This document shows positions 18,311-29,475 of a stretch of 64,000 nt of DNA, piece after piece (within the stretch, counting starts at the first letter, position 1; the number at the start of each line of letters is the position of its first letter). The position numbers were made by a program, and so were the translations under genes. The notes beneath the pieces are model-generated. The model made no database searches, was not told where the DNA came from, and saw only the letters and a program-made list of their open reading frames with translations. The DNA is from Actinacidiphila yeochonensis CN732 (GTDB taxonomy: Bacteria > Actinomycetota > Actinomycetes > Streptomycetales > Streptomycetaceae), in the NCBI RefSeq assembly GCF_000745345.1, contig NZ_JQNR01000005.1:4092001-4156000 (forward strand), read 5' to 3'.

Positions 18311-18940
18311 TCAGCGGCCGCCGGGCAGTGCCCCGGAGGCGACGCGCGGCGACGGCCGGCGCGCCCGCATCGGCACACCCCGGAAGGTCTGCACCAGGAT
18401 CGTCAGGGCGCCCGCCGTGACGCACTGGTCGGCCAGGTTGAAGATGCCCGAGTGGCCGACCTGGATGAAGTCCAGCACCGCGCCCCGGCCGAAGCCCGGT
18501 GTGCGGAAGAGCCGGTCGGTGAGGTTGCCGCCCGCGCCGGCGAAGACCAGGCCCAGGCCCACCGCCCATCCCGTCGAGCGGACCGAGCCGGCGGTGCGCG
18601 CCACGAACGCCAGCACCCCGAGCGCCAGCAGGGTGAAGACCAGCGTGGCGTGCGGCGCGAACGACCCGGCCGCCCCGGAGTTGCGGAAGGCCGTGAACGT
18701 CACCGCGCCGCCCAGCGCGTGCGAGGGCTGGTGGCCCTCCACCGCCACCGCGGCCACGGCCTTCGTCACCTGGTCGACCGCCAGCCCGGCCGCCGCCGTC
18801 AGCCACAGCAGCCGCTGCCGGGTGCCGCCCTCCGCGGCATCCGGGTCCGCGAGGTCCCCTCCGGCCGGGTCTCCCCGCCGCGCCCGCCCCGGGCCGCCGG
18901 CGGCATCCGCCGCGCCGCCGGCCTCCACGTCCTGTGCCAT
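18311..18940 (-). CDS. lspA: Signal peptidase II (lipoprotein signal peptidase)
   Basis: Protein of 209 aa. It removes the signal peptide of prolipoproteins at the lipid-modified cysteine in the membrane. Four hydrophobic helices carry the family motifs: DQVTKA, TAFRNSGAAG, and the two catalytic aspartates in GAGGNLTDR and IFNLADQ. A hydrophilic Ala/Gly-rich N-terminal extension of about 40 residues precedes the first helix and is longer than usual. The ATG at 18940 is preceded by GGGAGG 6 nt away. It stands alone rather than in the usual lspA-rluD pairing, so a second copy may exist elsewhere. Confidence 0.9.
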   Translation of the reverse strand: MAQDVEAGGAADAAGGPGRARRGDPAGGDLADPDAAEGGTRQRLLWLTAAAGLAVDQVTKAVAAVAVEGHQPSHALGGAVTFTAFRNSGAAGSFAPHATLVFTLLALGVLAFVARTAGSVRSTGWAVGLGLVFAGAGGNLTDRLFRTPGFGRGAVLDFIQVGHSGIFNLADQCVTAGALTILVQTFRGVPMRARRPSPRVASGALPGGR

Positions 18941-19176
18941 CGCCCGCCTCCCGTGCGCGCCCACCCCGGTCGGTGCCTGCCCGCGCACCGGAGAACCGTT
19001 TCGGCGCCCGAGGAGTTCCCGACCCTGCCCCGAGCGGGCGACCACGCTCCGCCGAGCGGGCGACCGTGCTCCGACCGGCGCGTTCTGTTCGGCGCCGCCC
19101 GGGGGCGCGCGAAGGGGTCGCCCACGCCCCCCTGTGCAACCGGTCCAACCTGCTTGCGGCCAGGCGCCGATGGTAG

Positions 19177-19202
19177 AGTTACTTAACCTAAGTTAACTAA
19201 CT
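19177..19202. promoter_or_regulatory. AT-rich operator candidate for the MarR regulator
   Basis: This is an unusually AT-rich 26-bp stretch directly before the MFS gene. TTAAC-CTAA-GTTAA (19183-19196) is an inverted repeat, and AGTTA at the left edge mirrors TAACT on the right. It contrasts with its GC-rich surroundings and is a typical MarR site, with the regulator encoded downstream in the same transcript. Confidence 0.6.
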
Positions 19203-19225
19203 ACGCGGGTGGGGTGTAGCGCCGC

Positions 19226-20944
19226 ATGGCGACCGAAGAAGACGCGACGACACGAATACAGCGAAAAGCCCCGCGCATCACCACGGACCACCCGAAGTAC
19301 AAGTGGGTGGCGCTCTCCAACACCACGCTGGGCATGCTGATCGCGACGATCAACTCGTCGATCGTCCTGATCTCGCTCCCGGCCATCTTCACCGGCATCA
19401 ACCTCAACCCGCTGGAGCCGGGCAACGTCAGCTACCTGCTGTGGATGCTGATGGGCTACATGCTCATCACCGCGGTGCTGGTGGTCACCCTCGGCCGGCT
19501 CGGCGACATCCTCGGCCGGGTGAAGATCTACAACGCCGGCTTCGTGATCTTCACGATCACCTCCGTCATCCTGTCCGTCGACCCGATGCACGGCGGCGGC
19601 GGCGCGCTGTGGCTGATCGGCTGGCGCGTCATCCAGGCGGTCGGCGGCTCCATGCTGATGGCCAACTCCGCCGCGATCATCACCGACGCCTTCCCGGCCA
19701 AGCAGCGCGGTATGGCGCTGGGCGTGAACATGGTCGCCGCCATCGCCGGCTCGTTCATCGGGCTGGTCCTCGGCGGCCTGCTCGCCGAGTGGAACTGGCG
19801 CTCCATCTTCTGGGTGAACGTGCCGATCGGCCTGATCGGAACCGTCTGGGCCTACCGCTCCCTGCACGACACCGGTGTCCGCCGCCCGGCGAAGATGGAC
19901 TGGTGGGGCAACATCACCTTCGCCGTCGGCCTGATCGCCCTGCTCGCCGGCATCACCTACGGCATCCAGCCCTACGGCGGCCACACCATGGGCTGGACCA
20001 ACCCGTGGGTGCTCGCCGGCCTGATCGGCGGCGTCGCCATCCTGGGCGTCTTCTGCCTGGTGGAGTCCAAGGTCGCCGAGCCGATGTTCCCGCTGAAGCT
20101 GTTCCGCAACGCGGCCTTCGCCGGCGGCAACCTCGCGACCCTGCTCGGCTCCGTCGCCCGCGGCGGCCTCCAGTTCATGCTGATCATCTGGCTCCAGGGC
20201 ATCTGGCTTCCGCTGCACGGCTACAACTACGCGGACACCCCGCTGTGGGCGGGCATCTACCTGCTGCCGCTGACCGTCGGCTTCCTGGCCGCCGGCCCGA
20301 TCTCCGGTGCCCTGTCGGACCGCTACGGCGCCCGGATGTTCGCCTGCGCCGGCTTCGTGGTGATGGCCGGCTCCTTCGCCGGGCTGCTCCTGCTCCCGAC
20401 GGACTTCAACTACTGGGCCTTCGCGCTGGTGGTCTTCCTCAACGGTGTGGGCGGCGGCCTGTTCGCCGCGCCGAACACGTCGATCATCATGGCCAGTGTG
20501 CCCGCCGAGTCCCGAGGAGCCGCCTCCGGCATGCGGGCGACCTTCCAGAACGCGGGCATGGTGCTGTCCATCGGCGTCTTCTTCTCGCTGATGGTGGCCG
20601 GCCTGGCCCGCAGCCTGCCGCACACCCTCAGCACCGGGCTGGCCGCCCAGGGCGTGCCCGCGGCCAACGCCCACGCGGTGGCGAACACGCCCCCGGTGGG
20701 CACCCTGTTCGCCGCGTTCCTCGGCTACAACCCGATCCAGCAGCTGCTGGGCCCGGACCTGCTGCACAAGCTGCCGAAGGCCAACGCGGACAAGCTCACC
20801 GGCCGGGAGTTCTTCCCGCACCTGATCTCGGGGCCGTTCCACGACGGGCTGGTCGTGGTGTTCTCGCTGGCGATCGTGATGTCCTTGGTCGCGGCGGCCG
20901 CGTCCCTCATCCGCGCCCGCAGGACCCGCGCCGAGCAGGTCTGA
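19226..20944 (+). CDS. MFS drug exporter, DHA2 (14-TM) family
   Basis: Protein of 572 aa with about 14 membrane helices. Features of the EmrB/QacA group: NSSIVLISLPAI in helix 1, GRLGDILGRVKIY between helices 2 and 3, and the large cytosolic-to-periplasmic insertion before the last helix (about 480-540). It would export hydrophobic drugs or secondary metabolites with protons. The ATG at 19226 has GGGTGGGGTG upstream. A MarR gene follows after 30 bp, so the two form an operon, probably de-repressed by the exported compound. Confidence 0.92.
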   Translation: MATEEDATTRIQRKAPRITTDHPKYKWVALSNTTLGMLIATINSSIVLISLPAIFTGINLNPLEPGNVSYLLWMLMGYMLITAVLVVTLGRLGDILGRVKIYNAGFVIFTITSVILSVDPMHGGGGALWLIGWRVIQAVGGSMLMANSAAIITDAFPAKQRGMALGVNMVAAIAGSFIGLVLGGLLAEWNWRSIFWVNVPIGLIGTVWAYRSLHDTGVRRPAKMDWWGNITFAVGLIALLAGITYGIQPYGGHTMGWTNPWVLAGLIGGVAILGVFCLVESKVAEPMFPLKLFRNAAFAGGNLATLLGSVARGGLQFMLIIWLQGIWLPLHGYNYADTPLWAGIYLLPLTVGFLAAGPISGALSDRYGARMFACAGFVVMAGSFAGLLLLPTDFNYWAFALVVFLNGVGGGLFAAPNTSIIMASVPAESRGAASGMRATFQNAGMVLSIGVFFSLMVAGLARSLPHTLSTGLAAQGVPAANAHAVANTPPVGTLFAAFLGYNPIQQLLGPDLLHKLPKANADKLTGREFFPHLISGPFHDGLVVVFSLAIVMSLVAAAASLIRARRTRAEQV

Positions 20945-20974
20945 CCGCAACAAGCACCAGGAGGCGCCCCCGCC

Positions 20975-21412
20975 ATGACCGACTCCGACGGGCGCGGGGG
21001 CGCCTCGCCGGCCGCGATCGCGCTGATCGTCGCCCGGCTCTACCGACAGCTCGCCCAGGCGTCCGCCGACGACCGCAACCTGACCTACGCGCAGCTGTCG
21101 GCGCTGGCCAGGATCGGACAGGCCGGCCCGCTGCGGGCCGGTGAGCTGGCCGCCCGCGAACAGGTGGCGGCGCCCTCGCTCACCCGCACCATCCGGCCGC
21201 TGTACGAGGCCGGGCTGATCGGCAAGGAGCCGGACCCCTCCGACGGCCGCTCCGCGATGCTGCGGATCACCACCGAGGGCCGGGCCTTCCTGGAGCGGAT
21301 CCGCCGCGAGCGGGCCGAACTCCTCGCCCGCCGGATGGCCCGCCTCTCGGCGGACCAGCGCGAGGCCCTCGACGCGGCGCTGCCCGTGCTCGAACTCCTC
21401 CTCACGGAGTAG
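20975..21412 (+). CDS. MarR-family transcriptional regulator
   Basis: Protein of 145 aa with a central winged helix (about 35-100): AQLSALARIG, AAREQVAAPSLTRTI as recognition region, and the wing DPSDGRSAMLRIT with its typical Asp-x-Arg. It ends in a long dimerisation helix. AGGAGG precedes the ATG at 20975. It probably represses the upstream MFS gene by binding the AT-rich repeat at 19177-19202. Confidence 0.92.
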   Translation: MTDSDGRGGASPAAIALIVARLYRQLAQASADDRNLTYAQLSALARIGQAGPLRAGELAAREQVAAPSLTRTIRPLYEAGLIGKEPDPSDGRSAMLRITTEGRAFLERIRRERAELLARRMARLSADQREALDAALPVLELLLTE

Positions 21413-22985
21413 CCGGACCGCTCCGCCCCCCGCTACGAACTCTCCTGCGGGCTCTGCCGCGAGCCCGGCTGAGGGCCCGGTCGCGAGCGCGTCCCGGGCT
21501 CCAGCGGGGGAGCGGAGAACCCGCAGTTCGCCGCGCACTGCGGCCGCGCCGCCGGCTCCTTCGGCGGCGCGCCCAGCGCCCCGAAGGCACCAGCAGCAGG
21601 GCCAGCGCCGCGCTGGCCGCGCACAGCCCCGCGCACACCGCCATGGCCCGCCCGAAGGCGGTGTTGACCGCGTGCGGCGAGGTGTAGGCGTGGCTGGACA
21701 GGCCCACCACCAGCGGCAGCGCGGCCACCACCAGCAACTGGGCCACCCGGGCCGCCGCGTTGTTCACCCCGCTGGCCACTCCGGCGTGGTCCACGGCCAC
21801 CGACGCCAGAACCGTCGCCGTCAGCGGTGCCACGAACATGCTCATGCCCAGCCCCTGCACCACCACCGCCGGCAGCACGTCCACCCAGTACGACGTGGTC
21901 GAGGGCGACACGCGGGTCAGCAGCAGCATCCCCGCCCCCGCCAGCACCGGCCCGACCGTCAGCGGCCAGCGCGGCCCGATCCGCTGCGCCAGCGCCCCGG
22001 CCGGCGCCGACAGCAGCAGCATCAGCACCGTCACCGGCAGCGTGGCCAGACCCGCGTGCAGCGCGTCGTACCCGGCGGCCGTCTGGAGCTGCACCGGCAG
22101 CAGGAAGAACACCCCGCCGATCGCCGCGTACAGGCACAGCGTCACCAGGTTCATCGCCGAGAAGAGCCGGGAGGAGAAGACGGACAGCGGCAGCATCGGG
22201 TGCGCCGAGGTCCGCTCGGTGCGCAGGAACGCCACCGCACACGCCACACCGGCCAGTGCCGGCAGCCCCACCGTCAGCAGCGACGCGTGCCCGGAGGCCG
22301 AGATCAGCGCGTACGTCACCCCCGCCAGGGCCAGCGCCGCCAGCGCCGCGCCCCGTACGTCGAAGGAGCCCGACGCGTTCCGGTCCCGGCTCTCCGGCAC
22401 GTGCCGCACCGCGATCAGCGCCACCACCACGGCCAGCGGCACGTTGACGTAGAAGATCCACCGCCAGCCCGGTCCGTCCACCAGCCAGCCGCCCAGGAAC
22501 GGGCCGATCGCCCCCGCCACGCCGCCCAGCCCGGACCACGCGCCGACCGCGCGGCCCCGGTCCTCCTCGCGGTACGTCGACTGCACCAGCGCCAGCGAAC
22601 CCGGCGTCAGCAGCGCGCCGCCCACCCCCTGGAGGGCCCGGGCGGCGATCAGCGTCCGGCTGTCCTGAGCCACCCCGCACAGGGCCGAGGCCGCCGCGAA
22701 CCACACCACGCCGATGGTGAACACCCGCCGCCGCCCGTAGCGGTCGCCCAGGCCGCCGCCGAGCAGGATCAGCCCGGCCAGCGTCAGCAGATAGCCGTTG
22801 AGCACCCACTGGAGGTCCGCCAGCGAGGCGCCCAGGTCCCTGCCCAGCCGGGGCAGCGCGATGTTGACGATGGTGCCGTCCAGCAGCGCCATGCCCGAGC
22901 CGAGGACGGCGCAGGCCAGCACCCACCGGCCGGTGCGCGAGGCCAGCGGCACGCCACCCGCGGCCGGCAGCCCAGCCTTCGCCAT
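21402..22985 (-). CDS. MFS drug exporter, EmrB/QacA family; C-terminus probably frameshifted
   Basis: The frame from ATG 22985 encodes a 14-TM MFS protein: SGMALLDGTIVNIALPRLG (motif D1), GDRYGRRRVF, the helix 4 Arg-rich ARALQGVGGALLTPG, and WRWIFYVNVP. After the last helix (…LALLLVPSG) it turns into an Arg-rich tail that overlaps the 3' end of the MarR gene. In the next frame the tail would read GALGAPPKEP…CGFSAPPLEPG and stop at 21433, clear of that gene. One missing G at the CCCC run 21579-21582 (plus strand) would restore this, so the annotated 3' end is probably wrong. The ATG lies behind GAGAGGCGGCGAGG. Substrate unknown. Confidence 0.85.
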   Translation of the reverse strand: MAKAGLPAAGGVPLASRTGRWVLACAVLGSGMALLDGTIVNIALPRLGRDLGASLADLQWVLNGYLLTLAGLILLGGGLGDRYGRRRVFTIGVVWFAAASALCGVAQDSRTLIAARALQGVGGALLTPGSLALVQSTYREEDRGRAVGAWSGLGGVAGAIGPFLGGWLVDGPGWRWIFYVNVPLAVVVALIAVRHVPESRDRNASGSFDVRGAALAALALAGVTYALISASGHASLLTVGLPALAGVACAVAFLRTERTSAHPMLPLSVFSSRLFSAMNLVTLCLYAAIGGVFFLLPVQLQTAAGYDALHAGLATLPVTVLMLLLSAPAGALAQRIGPRWPLTVGPVLAGAGMLLLTRVSPSTTSYWVDVLPAVVVQGLGMSMFVAPLTATVLASVAVDHAGVASGVNNAAARVAQLLVVAALPLVVGLSSHAYTSPHAVNTAFGRAMAVCAGLCAASAALALLLVPSGRWARRRRSRRRGRSARRTAGSPLPRWSPGRARDRALSRARGRARRRVRSGGRSGPATP

Positions 22986-23342
22986 CGCCTCGCCGCCTCT
23001 CGCCGTGCCGATCCGGCTCCCGATCCCCGCCGCCTGGGCGTCCGGTGCGCGAGGCCGCCCGGACGCCACCCTAGGGCGTGCCGGCCCCGAGGCCCGGACC
23101 CCGCGCCGCCCCGCCGCGCGGGCGCGTCGCGGGCCGCCGGCGGCGCTCACGGGCGGGCCGGCGGGCGCGGTTCGGGCGGCGGGCGGCACGGTGCCCGCCG
23201 AGCCGGAGAGCCCGGGCCCGGACCGGGGTACGAGAATGGGGCGGGCCGGCCGCACGGCGACGACGCCGCGGCACCCGGGAAACCCACCCGGCGGATACCT
23301 GACGAACACCCGACGAACAGTGGAAGAGCGAAGGAGACGCGG
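22986..23342. other. Divergent intergenic region, MFS exporter and pgm
   Basis: No gene supported. It must contain promoters for the minus-strand MFS gene and the plus-strand pgm. It is extremely GC-rich up to about 23220 and more balanced from there to the pgm start. No clear operator was recognised. Confidence 0.45.
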
Positions 23343-24983
<1,641 letters not shown>

Positions 24984-25055
24984 CGGGAGGCCTCCGGGGC
25001 TTGGAGGAACCCCGCCGGCTGGAGGGCGCCTTCGCGGACCCGAGGAGTCCCCTGC

Positions 25056-25089
25056 GGGCCGACGGCCGGTCGGACGCGGCCGTCGGCCC
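25056..25089. terminator. Terminator between convergent pgm and ABC exporter
   Basis: Perfect 13-bp inverted repeat GGGCCGACGGCCG (25056-25068) and CGGCCGTCGGCCC (25077-25089), loop of 8 nt. Confidence 0.75.
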
Positions 25090-25152
25090 TGAGCCCCACC
25101 CGCGCTTCCGGGCGGTCCCCTCGCGGGCCGCCCGGGAGCGCGGACCTCGTGC

Positions 25153-26918
25153 TCAGGCCAGCTGCGCGGCCTGGAGCCCCGCGTAGGTGCCGCCGCGGCG
25201 CAGGAGTTCGGCGTGCGGGCCGATCTCCACGATGCGCCCGTCCTCCATCACCACGATCCGGTCGGCGCCCCGGATCGTCGACAGCCGGTGCGCCACGACG
25301 AAGACCGTGCGGCCGCGCACCAGCCGGCCCAGCGCCTGCTGCACCAGCGCCTCCGAGCGGGAGTCCAGCGCCGACGTGGCCTCGTCGAGCACCAGCACCC
25401 GCGGATTCCGGATCAGCGCCCGGGCGATGGCCAGCCGCTGCTTCTGGCCCCCGACAGCCGGGCGCCCCGCTCGCCGACGACCGTGTCCAGGCCGTGCGGC
25501 ATCCGCTCGATGAACTCCAGCGCGTTCGCGTCCCGCAGCGCCGCCAGCACCCGCTCCTCGGGCACCTCGTCCATGCCGTAGATGACGTTCTCGCGCACGC
25601 TGCCCTCGAAGAGGATCGAGTCCTGCGGCACCACCGACAGCCAACTGCGGTAGTCCCGGAGGTCGAGTGTCTCCATGTCGACACCGTCGAGGAGGATGCG
25701 GCCCTCGGTGGGGCGCAGGAAGCCGATCACCAGGTTGAGCACCGTCGACTTGCCCGCGCCCGAGCCGCCGACCAGCGCGATCGTCTCGCCGGGGCGCACG
25801 TCCAGGTCGAAGCCGGTCAGCGAGGGCCGGTCGTTCTCCGGGTAGGTCAGGCCGACGCCGCGGAACTCGAAGCGGCCCACGACGCCCTCGACCGGCGCCT
25901 TGCCGTCGTTCTGCTCCAGATCCGGCGCCTGGAGCACCTCGCCGATGGAGCGGACCGACTCAAGGCCCTTGCCGATCTGCGGAGTCAGGGTGAGCAGTGT
26001 GGTGACGGAGGCGGTCAGGCTGGAGAAGTACGCGCTGAGCATGACCACGGTGCCCGGGGTGACGTTCAGCCAGCCGTAGTAGGCCACCAGCGCCGAGCCC
26101 GACAGGCAGGCCACGCCGATCGCGTTGAGCAGGATCCAGGCGATGGACCCGAACCAGCCGTTGAGCCGGTCCAGCCGCAGCCCGGCGTGCAGCACCTCGC
26201 CCAGGGTGCGGTCCATCCGGTGCAGGGCGGCGTTCTCCAGGCCGTGTGCTCGGGTGATGGGGATCAGCGCGGTCATCTCCGTGACCCGCGAGGACAGCTG
26301 CTCCACCTGCTGGCGGAAGAGCTCGTTGCGGTCGCGCAGCCGCCGCCGCAGCCGTACGACCAGCACGGCCGAGGCCGGCACCACGACCATGTAGACGGGC
26401 AGGAACGCGGGAGCCTGGACGCCGATGACCACCAGCCCGCCGGAGAGCGTCGCGATGGCCGCGAGCCCGTTGTCGGCGGTCTGCTGCGCCGCCGTCTCGA
26501 TCGTCTCCACGTCCCGGATCACCTTGGCCTGCAGGACCCCGGCGCTGACCCGCGCGTGGTAGCCGATCGACAGCTGCTGCATGCGGTGGCACAGCGCGGT
26601 GCGCAGCCGGGTGCCGGTGCGCCGGATCGATCCCTGCATGCAGCGCACGTACGCGAGGTGCAGAGGGAGGTTGAGGACGAGGATCACCAGCAGCACCGAG
26701 GAGTTCCACCACAGCACCGATATCGGCTTGTGTTCGACGACGACGTCGACGACGTTGGCGGTGATCAGCGGCAGCAGCCACACGGGGGCGTGCTTGGCGA
26801 GGAAGGCGGCGACGGCCAGGGCGACCCGGCGGCGGTCGGGGTGGAAGAGGTAGAGGAGGGTTCTGAGCGGATGCTCGCCACGGTAGCGGTGGCTGAGCGT
26901 GCCGTGTGGCAGCGCCAT
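25153..26918 (-). pseudogene. ABC exporter (permease-ATPase half transporter), frame broken in signature motif
   Basis: About 588 aa if the frame is repaired. An N-terminal six-helix exporter domain (about 1-300) is followed by an ATPase with Walker A GGSGAGKST, Q-loop VVPQDSILFEGS, signature LSGGQKQR, Walker B VLVLDEATSALD and H-loop VAHRLST: a lipid/drug exporter type acting as a dimer. The frame from ATG 26918 (GAGGAG upstream) fails after LSG, and the rest (GQKQR… to the stop at 25153) continues in another frame. One missing base in the C run at 25448-25452 explains it exactly. Everything on both sides is intact and conserved, so a sequencing error is more likely than a dead gene. Confidence 0.85.
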
Positions 26919-27131
26919 GGGCGGGCTCCTCGGATCACGTCTTCGCGGTGGTGCGGCATGGCGGCGGCGGGGTGTCGCGCCGCCGCGCGAGGCGTGCTTC
27001 GGCGCTGAAGCACGCGGGTGCGCGTGTGCGCGCAAACACCTTAGAGGCCGAGTGCCGTGGGGCACCCGGCTGTTTTCCGCGGCTGGTCCGGGGAGGGGCG
27101 GGAGGAGCCGGCGCCCGCTCGGGCCGGAGCT

Positions 27132-27660
27132 TCAGCGGGGGCCTGCGGCGCGGGCCCGGCGGTAGAGCGCCGAACCGCCCAGCAGGGCGAGCGCGCCCGC
27201 CGCACCGGCCCAGCCCGGACCGCAGGACCCGGTGCGCGCCAACTCCGGTGCGGGCGGCGGGGGTCGGCGGCGGGGGAGGCGGGCGGCGGCGCCGTGGCCG
27301 GCCCGTCGGGAGGGGCGGCCCGATGGGAGGGGTCGGCCTGCCGGGTGAGTTCGGTTCGTTGGGCGGGGCCGGAACCGGCAGGTGCGACGGCGGCGGGGGA
27401 GTGGCCGGGCCGCCGTTCGCCGCGCCGCCGTTCGCCGCGTCGTCGGCGAAGGCCGGGGCGGGCACGAGGGTCCGGCCCGCGACGCCCTGGGGCGTTCGGG
27501 CGCCGCTGCCCGACGTGAGGCCGGGCGAACCGGCGGCGCGGGCGGGCGAACCGGCGGCGCGGGCGCCCGCGGCGTCCGCCGGCGCGCAGCCGGCCGAGGC
27601 CAGCACGCCGCCGGCGACCATCGCGGTGACCAGACCTCTGCGGGCGGCGGCCCTGTCCAT
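27132..27660 (-). pseudogene. LAxTG cell-wall-anchored secreted protein, frame broken
   Basis: The ATG at 27660 (GGAAGG upstream) opens a signal peptide with a hydrophobic core ending in a lipobox-like LASAGC, then a low-complexity Ala/Pro/Gly region. In another frame, ending at 27132, the same region encodes a sortase signal: ELARTG, a hydrophobic helix (WAGAAGALALLGGSALY) and a basic tail. The two parts belong together but are joined only by one or more frame changes in the Pro-rich, C-rich stretch about 27240-27300. In streptomycetes LAxTG substrates are attached to peptidoglycan by class E sortases. No sortase is in this window. Function unknown. Confidence 0.6.
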
Positions 27661-27964
27661 ACGCTCACTGCCTTCCGGGAGCCCTCACCGGCGGCATTGC
27701 CCGCTCCGTGCCCGGAACAACACCTGGCGCGTCCGAATGAGCCGCGTTGAGCGCGGAATTCCCCCGGACGGGCCAACCCCCGCGGGTCCTCCGGGCCGCG
27801 GGACCGGGCGCCGCCGCGGGGAGGGACGGGCGGGGGCCGCGCACCCGGCCCGCGCCCCTGTTCGGGGTCGGGGCGTCGCGGACGGCTTCGGCCGCGGTGG
27901 CCGGGTACGCGGCCCCAGGGGCGGGACCGCCGGTTCGGTGGCGCCTCACGGGCGCGGCGGGGCG

Positions 27965-28216
27965 TCAGGCCGCTGTGGCGTCGGCTTCGGGGACCAGGGC
28001 GACCGATCGCTCTATGTGAGCGCGGGCGGCCGAGAGCGCGTCGGAGATCTGGCGGGTGCCGGTCGAGACGCACAGGGTGTACATGGTGTCCTGAAGCTGC
28101 TGGAGGACGTTCGAGTCGGAGTCCGAGCCGTCGGCGTGCTGCTCCTCGACGAGGAGGCGGAGCGCCTCGTAGCGCTCAACGAGCTTGGTCAGCACGGTCG
28201 GGTGGGCCATCAGCAT
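27965..28216 (-). CDS. DUF5133-like small protein
   Basis: Protein of 83 aa, mostly helical, opening with MLMAHPTVLTKLVERYEALR, which I recognise as the streptomycete DUF5133 pattern. It has no membrane segment and no known function. GAGGAG stands about 6 nt before the ATG at 28216. Relatives are common near regulatory or stress genes. It is followed downstream by the LAxTG gene and preceded by about 670 bp of non-coding DNA. Confidence 0.85.
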   Translation of the reverse strand: MLMAHPTVLTKLVERYEALRLLVEEQHADGSDSDSNVLQQLQDTMYTLCVSTGTRQISDALSAARAHIERSVALVPEADATAA

Positions 28217-28886
28217 GTCGCAACTCCTCGGTGAATCGGCGAAGTCGAGCCGCGTATTCCCGCTCCTTGCGTCGGCATGCCCAATGCCCGGAAAATTTAC
28301 GTCGATAGCTGCATGAGGCGCGTCACATGAACAGCGGCGACCGGCGTAGGCCGCAGGTCGTGAGGCGGTCGGGGCGTCCGTCGGATTCCTCGCGTCCGCG
28401 CCCGGCGGCGCCCTCGTCGGGCCGTCCCCGCCGTCGGTCCGGGCGGTTCAGGCCCGGTCCCCCGCGGCTCCGGGTCGGCGCGGCGGGGCCGCGCGCGGGG
28501 GGCGGGAAGGCTCGCCCGTCCGGCGTCAGCGGCCCTCCCTGGAGGACAAGTTGACGGCGCGCCAGGTTGCGGAGGGTGACGGTCGGCGTGTCCTTCAACG
28601 GCGGTCGGCGGGACGCCACGCGGCGCGTCCTCCGTCTCCCGTCGCTGCCCGCCCGCGCGCAGGCGGCCGGCCGGCACGTGTGGGCCGTACAGGCAAGGCC
28701 CGTCCAGGCAGGGGAGTTGAGGCCGGGCGGCCGGGGACGGCGCGCGGCGGCGCAGGGCGAGAGGGCCTCGGGCGGCCGTGCTGTCCCCGGGGTGCGGGGC
28801 GCGGGCCCGCACCAGGGCGCGAGCCCGCACCGCGCGGGCACCGTGCCCGTGCCTGCCGCCGGTTGCCGCCGCCCGGCGGCCCCGCG
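28217..28886. other. Intergenic, no supported gene
   Basis: This 670-bp gap holds only Arg/Pro/Gly-biased frames without ribosome binding sites. The stretch 28230-28330 has lower GC and should hold the promoter of the DUF5133 gene. Confidence 0.5.
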
Positions 28887-29060
28887 TCAGTCGATGCTGC
28901 GCAGGATGTGCGTCTCCCAGGGGTCGTCCTCGTACCCGGCGAGACGGATGGGCGCGCACCGGGCCCAGGCGTCGAGGGGGAGTTCCTCGTTCATGAGCGC
29001 GGCGCCGTCGCCACCACGCCGCACCGTCTTCTCCGTGAGTTCGACATCTTCTGCTGACAC
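28887..29060 (-). CDS. Orphan small acidic protein (57 aa)
   Basis: A GTG at 29060 is preceded by a good AAGGAG (about 29066-29071, 5 nt away), and composition is balanced and non-repetitive, so I think it is real. It begins SAEDVELTEKTVRRGGDGAA and ends GYEDDPWETHILRSID, with a single cysteine. I do not recognise the family. It has no signal peptide or membrane segment. Size and an acidic leader-like first half could suit a RiPP precursor or a small regulator, but no modifying enzyme is nearby and this is speculation. It diverges from the MFS exporter at 29476. Confidence 0.55.
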   Translation of the reverse strand: MSAEDVELTEKTVRRGGDGAALMNEELPLDAWARCAPIRLAGYEDDPWETHILRSID

Positions 29061-29475
29061 CGCGGACTCCTTAGCGTCGCGTGGACCGGAACGCACCGGC
29101 GCGGGGTTGGCTCGCGCGTCTGCGGCGCCCGGCCGGGATTCCTGGTCGGAGGTCGGTTGGACGCGGTGGCGCCTGGGGGTGCCGGAAAGGCCGCCGAGTC
29201 GGCGGTGGTCCCGGGACGGGCTCCGGGGTGGTGTACGTCCCTGGGAGCCGGTTCGTCGCGGTCAGCCTATGCCGGTGCCGCGACCGCCACCAGCCGGTTC
29301 CGCGCCGTAAGGGCATTCATCGGACCCTTCTGTCACCTCTCCGGGACCGCCGGTCGCACGCCTGGCCGACACTTTCCGTACACGTGGGCGTACTCCCCGG
29401 CTTCGTATCCCCCTTCCGGGGGCTGTACAGGCGTGGTCCGCATACCGGACCAGCCTCCCCCGGAAGGGTGAACGG
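29061..29475. other. Divergent intergenic region with large hairpin
   Basis: This 415-bp region lies between the 57-aa ORF (minus) and the MFS exporter (plus). Its right end is an elaborate hairpin (29411-29468) that includes the exporter's ribosome binding site. No further gene is visible. Confidence 0.6.
29411..29468 (+). promoter_or_regulatory. Two-stem hairpin sequestering the ribosome binding site of the MFS gene
   Basis: The outer stem is a perfect 12-bp pair, CCCTTCCGGGGG (29411-29422) with CCCCCGGAAGGG (29457-29468). Inside it, TGGTCCG (29434-29440) pairs with CGGACCA (29446-29452) around a 5-nt loop. The 3' arm of the outer stem contains the only good Shine-Dalgarno (GGAAGGG, 29462-29468) for the TTG start at 29476. 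In RNA this would block translation, so the element could be a ligand- or antiterminator-controlled switch. As DNA it could instead be an operator. Confidence 0.6.
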
